Shown here one piece after another: positions 53,291-60,000 of a DNA stretch of 60,000 nucleotides. Each line of letters opens with the position of its first letter. Positions within the stretch are counted from its first letter, which is position 1. Source of the stretch: Adiantum capillus-veneris (taxonomy: Eukaryota > Streptophyta > Polypodiopsida > Polypodiales > Pteridaceae); assembly GCA_014529385.2 (NCBI GenBank), contig CM043969.1, positions 30,586,946 through 30,646,945 of the forward strand, read 5' to 3'. The notes under the pieces are model-generated. The model did no database searches. It saw only the letters and a program-made list of their open reading frames with translations, and had not been told where the DNA came from. The position numbers were made by a program, and so were the translations under genes.

Positions 53291-56200
53291 TGTGAAATTT
53301 TTTGGTGAACACAAATATGAGCTTAGAGAGACATTTTATGTGAAGAAAAATCCTAACATGCAGAGGGCCACTCTAGAGAGCCACTGCATGGCAGCACTCA
53401 TGAAAATTTCATGCAGCACCATAAGATTCATTCTAAGGGGAATCATTCTAAGATTCAAGTCGTTGACCTTCACCTTTTTATATACATGAGGTCTCAAATA
53501 TTTGTGCATGGGTATACACATGATGATATAGGGTATCATTCACTTGCCATGGGGGGAGACCTTGAAGACTTCACCATGGAGGAGATTAATATGATATTGC
53601 AATAATGTACACAAGAGCTCATGGGAAAATTATTTTTGTACATGAAGTATGCAACTAGAGCCCCTTGAAAATCTGACATAGAAGATAATGGGATCACCAA
53701 TCTAAAGTTTGAGTTGACAATATAGTAGCAAATTTCTCGTAGGGGTGGATCCCCATACTCCTCAAATAGAGAAGGCACACCAACTTACATACACTATTCT
53801 TGCAGTTGTGGGTACACTACTTCCCCAATCTTGTGGTAAAATAAAAAATGGTAGCCACACTCTGTCGCATAATAGTTATTATGGTGATGAGTTTCAAGAG
53901 ACTAGCGGTAGATTTCAAGGAGAGCCTCCGTGATAGGGAATGCCACATTCCTTCTAGCACATATTGTCAAGGACTTCTTGCATTAATCTCTTGACAATGC
54001 CAATAGATGCTTCTCAAATTCTACAAGTGAAATACACAAGAAGATAAATAAGATCTAATATAGAAATAAACATGAACTTATATAGAGTTGGCGATCATGG
54101 GGAGATAGATAAATACCTTAGCTAAAAGAGTATTTTCTCAAAATCTTCATGAAACTTCGTTATTGTTCTTTCAAATTTTTATACCATTTTCCATGTTTAT
54201 ATCCACCATTGCCTTTGCTTTTTGGCTTTAGTCTTCTTGCAAAGAACGTTGTGTCACATCTGGCATTCATATTCACCAACGCATTTTCTATCACCATGTG
54301 AATGTTTTTCACAAGGCCGCATAGCTTCAAAATTAAAGTAAAATTTGAGTTTTCTCAAAACAACTCAAATCTTCTTGGCCATGCTTTCTAGAAACATTTT
54401 GCAATCATAGAGACAATATTCAATACAAGAAGCTCTTAAAAAACATTGAGGAAAATTTGGACTCTCAAAGAGGCCTTAGAAGGATGTTTGACTTTGTCTC
54501 TTTTGTCCAAAGTGGGCAACCAGATGAAGTCCATGATCACTTTTCCAAAACCCTATCAACCAACATATCATTGGAAAGATTAGAAAGTAGGTCCATAATC
54601 CCCAGACTCTGACAAATTTGGAGTTGGTTTGTGGAAGTTATCGCCTCCCCACTAAAGTTGAAATGTGGGGAGAGATTTCACTTATAAGACGAGGTTGTTA
54701 TATCAAAAAATGGAATCTATCTTCTAGAATATAAGGAATCTGATGGCATGTTATATATCAATAGATAGATCTCAATGAGTACATTCTAGTTTTAAAAGGT
54801 CCGAAAATTTTTGATTTCATTTGTAAAAATTTACCGTGTGCCCGTTTTGGACAAGAGAGAGAAAGTCAAAGTCCTTATAGGGCCCCTTTGAGAGTCCAAA
54901 TGTTCCCTAATGATTTTCTCATTTAAGTAACAGGAAGCAAGGCTTCTATTCCATGCCAATACCCTACACGATTAGTTAGGATCTACAATAAGGCACTAGT
55001 ATCTAGGGAATTAGCATTCTTGGGATACATGTTTACTTTTACTGTCTCACAAGGTTGAATTATAATTTAATCTATAAGTGCCAATTCTCAATAGTGCAAG
55101 GCACTTAAGGGTAATGAATAAAACAATTGCGACTATCATTGTAGCCAAGGGCTTATAAAAAATCAATGTATTTTTTCTTAGTTACATGCAAGACATGCTT
55201 GTAACTAAAAGGCGAAACTAACTCTACCCAATTATTTTTACGCTTTACTACATTCATGGTACTCTTTCAAAGAAATCATCATCCAAAAAACTGTTTGGTT
55301 ATTTTCTTGATAGTCGATTATGTAATTTCCAATTTAGGTGGTACATGCATGTGTTGGATTTGCATGATTATTTCATATTAGTAGTTGAGGCTGGTGTACT
55401 TTCTTTTCTTTGTTGCATATGCATGCATGGGTGGGTAATATATATACAATTGGATCTATGCACAAGCTGCATGTCATACTGATTAAGACTCTATTTGCAT
55501 TATTTTGTTCATTTTATCCACTAATACATCTCATTACATTTTATATGGTCTTGGGGCGCTTACAAAATCCTCCATTTCACATGTGATAAGAGCCTCAAGG
55601 TGTGCACTATTCAGAACCCCCATATAAAATGTGCATTTGGGGGTACTTCTTTCTTAACATGTTTGAATGAATAAAAAGAGCCATTATTTTAGATTTTTTT
55701 TCAAAACGGAATATAAAAACCCCTTCTATTAATGTGTCTATGTTAGTCTCCCTAAAATTTTTGCACTTGAAAACCCCTCCTTCTAAACTCATGCAGTAAA
55801 TCAACATGAATACCTAGTGTACCCCTCAAGACTAGAGACTCATAAAACCCCTCCACACATTCGATGGGTTGGAATAAAACAACCCCTCTTTATTCAAAAC
55901 CTTGTAGCTTTTGGTAAGAATAAAATTGAGAAATCCCTCTTGTAATTGTAAATATGTAACTAATATAAACTATAATATACCCTCTTATTGAGTGCACATG
56001 ATATACCGATATACACAAAAGGTGCATTGCCAAACATATAATGTCAAGTACATTATTTTGAGCTACACACGTGTATGCACTAAGTGTGCCACACATGTAT
56101 GCACTAAGTGTTCCACACATGTTGGAGATTATGATTTCTTTTATGGCAAATAGGCATGGCTTGGCTATCAATTTCAACTTGTAAAGATCTATGATTTCCG

Positions 56201-57980
56201 CCATATCATGAACTATGTCTACACGAGTCATATAGCTTGTGCATGACCAAGATTGTGAAAGACAATTCACTCATTAAGTGATGATAATGATTTCTTGGAC
56301 CATTTACATTTATGATTTCAAGGAAATAAGTTCCAAGTTGTTAAAGGGGAACAACCGAGAGTTCAACAAGAGATTCTTAGCTTCAAGTTATCTTTACCAC
56401 TCTGCTTACAAATCACTAAAGGGTAGCAAGGATGGCTATGATGGCCCCATGATGGCCCACATCTCCCTATTGGTTTCAGTAGTATCCTTTTCATATGTCA
56501 CCTAGAACATGTGAAAAAATCAAAAGGGTTTTATTGATTACGAAGACAAGACCAAGGGTTCTTGGACATTACAACACCACGAGCTCCTTGATAAGATAGG
56601 ACCAATGGTTCTTGGACATGACAACACCACAAGATCCTTGACACGATAGGGAGTTATTTTAAAGGAATCATACTACTATGATTCCCTCTGGTTTTAATAT
56701 TTTTATTTAGTGCATGTTTTATAGGCCAAGGGGCAACAAAGATTACGAGTCTAGTATAGCTAGTAGTGTTGCATAACGTCTCTTGTATCCAAGTGATGGG
56801 GTCACACATAGCTATTCTGAGCAAAGGATTAGAGGTTAGTGTATTGGGTACCTCCACTAATATATTTTCTTGATTTGTGCTAATTATATGTTGACTATAA
56901 GAACACTAAAATGAAACACCTATTTTTGTAATATTAAATTTTGATTGAGAAGAAGACCTATTATAGTAGATGAGATATTATTTTTGGTGAGAATGTACCT
57001 CTCAAGAGTGAGGTATAAAAGACAAAGTTTAATAGCCGAAAGGGGACTTCTAGTTAATCGATCTCATGCTAGGGAGTTTTTTTGTTGTAGGTAGTATTAG
57101 TTGTATTTTTGTGTTGATGGTGTGTGAGTGATTTGTGAGGTGATAGAAGAGTTACCTAGTTCATGTGAGGCGGTGAAGCATTTTTTAATCATAAATGCAA
57201 CACCCCATATGATGTGTAGGAGTAGTTTTAGGATGGACAAGGTGATTATGATCTAGAGATACTCATCACATAGTTATTTCCTAGTGTGCTTGTTTGCGTT
57301 TAAGATCCCATAGAAGTTTGATTTTTATGGTAGAAATGAAATAAACAATATTCTGAGGATATTTGTGCATGACTAAATGATACTGAATATTTGAGAAAGC
57401 ATATGCAAGAGATCTGCTAAGAAAATTTGCAATTCTACAACTCTGGACATCATATATGTATAATGTCTTGAGGGTTATCAAAAGTCCAAGTTTGAGAAAA
57501 CCGATTACACTAGAAGGGTGTTTTACCCCTAGTACACCTTGAGACTTGAGTTTTGACCAACATTTGGTACTTGAAACACAAAAGGCACGAAATAATAGAT
57601 AAAATTTAGAAATTACTTTGTTGTAGCTTCAAGGGGTATGGAAACTCTTGATAAGGCATAAAAGCATGTAAAGAAACCCTAGAGACTAGTCTGGATCAGA
57701 TGTCTCATGGGAAATTCCGAAAGTCCAAATGATCAACTAACCACATAGGAGGGGTTGACATGTTGTTTTGAGCTTATTGGTAAAATTTCACCTCATTGGA
57801 GCATTTAATTTTGAATTTCTAAAGGATTTTACAATTTAAGAGAAGGAAAAGGCAAAAAGTGGTGATTTTGTGGTGTTTGAATAAAGCACATCTTCGGGTG
57901 AATAAAGCATACCAAGGAGATTCTAAACATGAAGTTTGGGCCAGTTATGAGTATAGATATATCCTAATTTGTATGAAATC
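53291..57980. other. Unassigned AT-rich region
   Basis: I recognise no gene. Short + frames at 53292-53605 (for example FGEHKYELRETFYVKK and GGDLEDFTMEEINMILQ) have protein-like composition but no family that I can name, and are broken. From 54 to 58 kb both strands are full of stops. 'tatgcactaagtgt(t/g)ccacacatgt' is repeated in tandem at about 56075-56120. Nothing resembling an rRNA, tRNA or terminal repeat was found. Confidence 0.45.
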
Positions 57981-57982
57981 TC

Positions 57983-58217
57983 TAGGCATAGATGAGAGCC
58001 AGATAGAGTTTTTAACAAGCCTAGAGCCTTCCTTGTCACCCTAGGATCCCATTTGTCTTTTCAAATCAATGCATAGAGCTCACATACAGAATCATGTCCT
58101 TAGGCATAGATGGGAGCCAAATAGAGGTTTTAACAAGCCTAGAGCCTTCCTTGTCACCCTAGGATCCATCTCTCTTTTCAAATCAATGCATACAACTCAC
58201 ATACAAAATCACATCCT
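57983..58217 (+). repeat. 118-bp tandem duplication
   Basis: Two copies, 57983-58100 and 58101-58217, both starting 'taggcatagatg' and containing 'aacaagcctagagccttcc' and 'cttttcaaatcaatgcata'. They differ at roughly ten positions, so this is not recent. Confidence 0.85.
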
Positions 58218-58594
58218 TGTTTATAGATGTTTGGTTGGGATTAACCCTCTAGATATATCAATCAATACTATAGATTACTAAAATGAGAATCACTATTTTG
58301 ACAATATATTATAGTCAAAACATTTCTATAGATAGCCAAAACCAAGGATCCAACAAGTTGGTGATCATTTCAGAGTGAAAAATAGTTTACAAGTTGGAAA
58401 AGTGTTTCAAAATCAAGTCAAAGAAACTGCACTAAGACTTCTAAGGTAAGAGGTTTTGGTTGATAGTTGTTCGTGCAAAATATTTGGTGAATTTGAGATC
58501 CGGTAGATGTCTTCAAAGAGATTGGAGAGTGGTAGGAGACCAGGTTAGCTTAGTGTTGAAAAAAGAGAGTGTGAACCAAGAAAGGATATATCCA

Positions 58595-58982
58595 TTAGCA
58601 CCAATCATAGAAGAAAATAGTGAGATTGATGCCTCTTCAGAACAATCCATTTACCTCATGGGCTGACCATAATACCATGGCTCACCAAAAGACCCAAGTA
58701 GGGGGAGGTAGAACCTCCAGGAATACAACTCACACACCAAGGTATACAACCATCTTCCTAGAAGGGCCAAATGCCCATGGATCCTTGGTTAGCACCAATC
58801 ATAGAAGAAAATAGTGAGATTGATGCCTCTTCAGAACAATCCATTTACCTCATGGGCTGACCATAATACCATGGCTCACCAAAAGACCCAAGTAGGGGGA
58901 GGTAGAACCTCCAGGAATACAACTCACACACCAAGGTATACAACCATCTTCCTAGAAGGGCCAAATGCCCATGGATCCTTGG
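58595..58982 (+). repeat. 194-bp perfect tandem duplication
   Basis: 58595-58788 and 58789-58982 appear identical over the whole unit. Each begins 'ttagcaccaatcatagaaga' and ends 'catggatccttgg'. Because 194 is not a multiple of three, the duplication puts the downstream coding sequence in a different frame from the upstream one. Confidence 0.93.
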
Positions 58983-59054
58983 TGTATTTTAATGCAAGAG
59001 GACATAAAAGTATACGTATTGAGGAAAAACTAGCTGAGGGAGCAAAACTCATTC

Positions 59055-59615
59055 TTGCAGATGGTGATGGAGATAGATTCCATGATAATGAGGAAACTCA
59101 TTACCTCATTGTCAGGGATCCAAAAAACTATAACAAGAGTAATCCCAAAAGTTTCAATAGAAACTCAAGAGCCAAAGCATACTCTGAGTAAAACAAATCC
59201 CTTTGAAGAAATGGAAGATACTATAAGGTATCTATCAAGACAAGCTAGAAAGGTTGAAACGCCAAATTTTTCTTCATGTTTTAACTCAAATCCAACTACA
59301 TTGCAATCATGGTTGCATCCAAAAGCAACATTAGAACAATACTTCTATAGAGATGGAAATCTGGTCACCTCAGGACCATGCGTACCACCACCACCCCCCA
59401 TAACCCCAACAATGTCAATAATACCGACGTATTCTTATCCTATTGAGAGCAGAGGACCAACTGTGATATCAACCACAGTAGCATTCCCATATATGGAAGA
59501 AATTAAGGCAAAAAGAAGATTTGTAGAGGAAGCACCTGCTATAAGGACCTCAAGTGGATATGGACTAGACAAAGGATTCCATGCTATGCCAAGTTACGTA
59601 CACGAGGACCAATAG
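59055..59615 (+). CDS. Unrecognised ORF (186 aa), downstream part of the Gag-like remnant
   Basis: The longest open frame at the right end. Its likely authentic part begins after about residue 35, because the first residues overlap the preceding frame, which looks more protein-like there. It has an acidic/Arg helix (EEMEDTIRYLSRQARKVE), a Ser/Asn-rich segment, a run of five prolines and an aromatic-rich tail. No membrane segment, zinc site or catalytic motif. Function unknown. Confidence 0.3.
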   Translation: MQMVMEIDSMIMRKLITSLSGIQKTITRVIPKVSIETQEPKHTLSKTNPFEEMEDTIRYLSRQARKVETPNFSSCFNSNPTTLQSWLHPKATLEQYFYRDGNLVTSGPCVPPPPPITPTMSIIPTYSYPIESRGPTVISTTVAFPYMEEIKAKRRFVEEAPAIRTSSGYGLDKGFHAMPSYVHEDQ

Positions 59616-60000
59616 TGAGAGAAGGATGAGGAGATTCTACAATAGTACTTGTAGAAAATAGACGTTTTAGATCTTCTCAAGTCCAAAAATCTGGTTCCTC
59701 ATCTTTCCCATTTACCACATTAACCATATAGCATGGAAACATGCCATAATCTTGTTGCAAAACTTTGTTGTGGGACCATCCAAAATCACACACACATATA
59801 GGATTGGTAGCATATGTGTCCACTCTAAAGGATTTAGAGTTTCTTCAAGGAACGGTTTATGAATGAATTCCTTATCTCCAATTTCCCTTTCTAGAATACA
59901 CTCTTATCATTTTAAGCAATGATATGCTTCCCACATCCATAGCTCCTTTGGCTTACCTAACCAAGCTAGTAGCCCAAATCCTGCTAATGTAGCTGAATCA
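59616..60000. other. Unassigned right end
   Basis: No domain, repeat or RNA gene recognised. Short + frames read WFLIFPIYHI and NFVVGPSKITHT, which may continue the preceding remnant, but stops are frequent. Confidence 0.35.

Larger units (their letters stand above)
58460..59615 (+). pseudogene. Unrecognised Gag-like coding remnant
   Basis: Three consecutive + frames seem to belong together: 58460-58666 (NLRSGRCLQRDWRVVGDQVS, then ERIYPLAPIIEENSEID), 58814-59191 (GPNAHGSLVYFNARGHKSIR, then ADGDGDRFHDNEETHYLIVR) and 59055-59615 (FEEMEDTIRYLSRQARKVET, then a PPPPPITP stretch and HAMPSYVHEDQ). The 194-bp duplication explains one break, and a frame change near 59150 the other. The hydrophilic, Pro-rich composition suggests a retroelement Gag, but no knuckle or known domain is visible. 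A decayed host gene is possible. Confidence 0.35.

Overview
The window looks like repeat-dominated nuclear DNA of a land plant, and I see no intact host gene. The best lineage clue is a degenerate PLS-type pentatricopeptide repeat (PPR) family with motif wording such as 'KDVVLGTALVDMYAKCG', 'KAQKVLEEL' and 'RNVxSWNALIAGY'. I associate that wording with ferns, but the assignment is inference. Nearly every other recognisable piece is a transposable element or satellite DNA, in several nested layers of different apparent age.

Layout. 1-4.7 kb: tandem PPR-gene debris on the + strand to about 3.79 kb, meeting an inverted PPR fragment (3.8-4.7 kb, - strand). 5.2-7.27 kb: a dead L1-type LINE (ORF1 with a DUF4283-like domain and a ruined zinc knuckle, then the start of an endonuclease). 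7.27-8.02 kb and 19.35-20.05 kb: two halves of an old Ty3/Gypsy reverse transcriptase. They are split by a young 11.3-kb Ty3/Gypsy element (8020-19344) with 2.7-kb LTRs, GTGT target duplication, Gag, protease, RT, a decayed first RNase H, a second RNase H with all acidic residues, and integrase. 20.1-24.8 kb: a rearranged LTR element whose two ~0.95-kb LTRs lie in inverted orientation.

24.8-38.0 kb: a ~180-bp tandem satellite, with a shorter ~135-bp monomer class interspersed. It is interrupted by a decayed chromodomain Ty3/Gypsy element on the - strand (25552-31455, LTRs only ~125 bp), a 650-bp inverted-repeat DNA element with an 8-bp target duplication (34587-35236), and a degenerate transposon-like coding fragment (~36.54-37.45 kb). 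38.0-42.07 kb: unassigned, with a long CT tract at the start. 42.33-49.49 kb: a pol-less LTR retrotransposon with 2.15-kb LTRs, each carrying a PPR-gene fragment. It seems to have landed in another chromovirus, whose integrase scrap (42.09 kb) and C-terminal tail (50.1 kb) flank it. 50.1-58 kb: mostly unassigned AT-rich sequence with microsatellites. 58-59.6 kb: two short tandem duplications and an unrecognised Gag-like coding remnant.

Reading the layers: the 8-19 kb element is youngest (LTRs about 99% identical by eye). The pol-less element and the inverted LTR pair are intermediate (very roughly 7-10% different). The satellite chromovirus is older (about 13% over short LTRs), and the LINE, split Gypsy and PPR arrays are older still or long non-functional. 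The satellite plus chromodomain element suggests, but does not prove, a pericentromeric or heterochromatic site. All identity figures are hand estimates.
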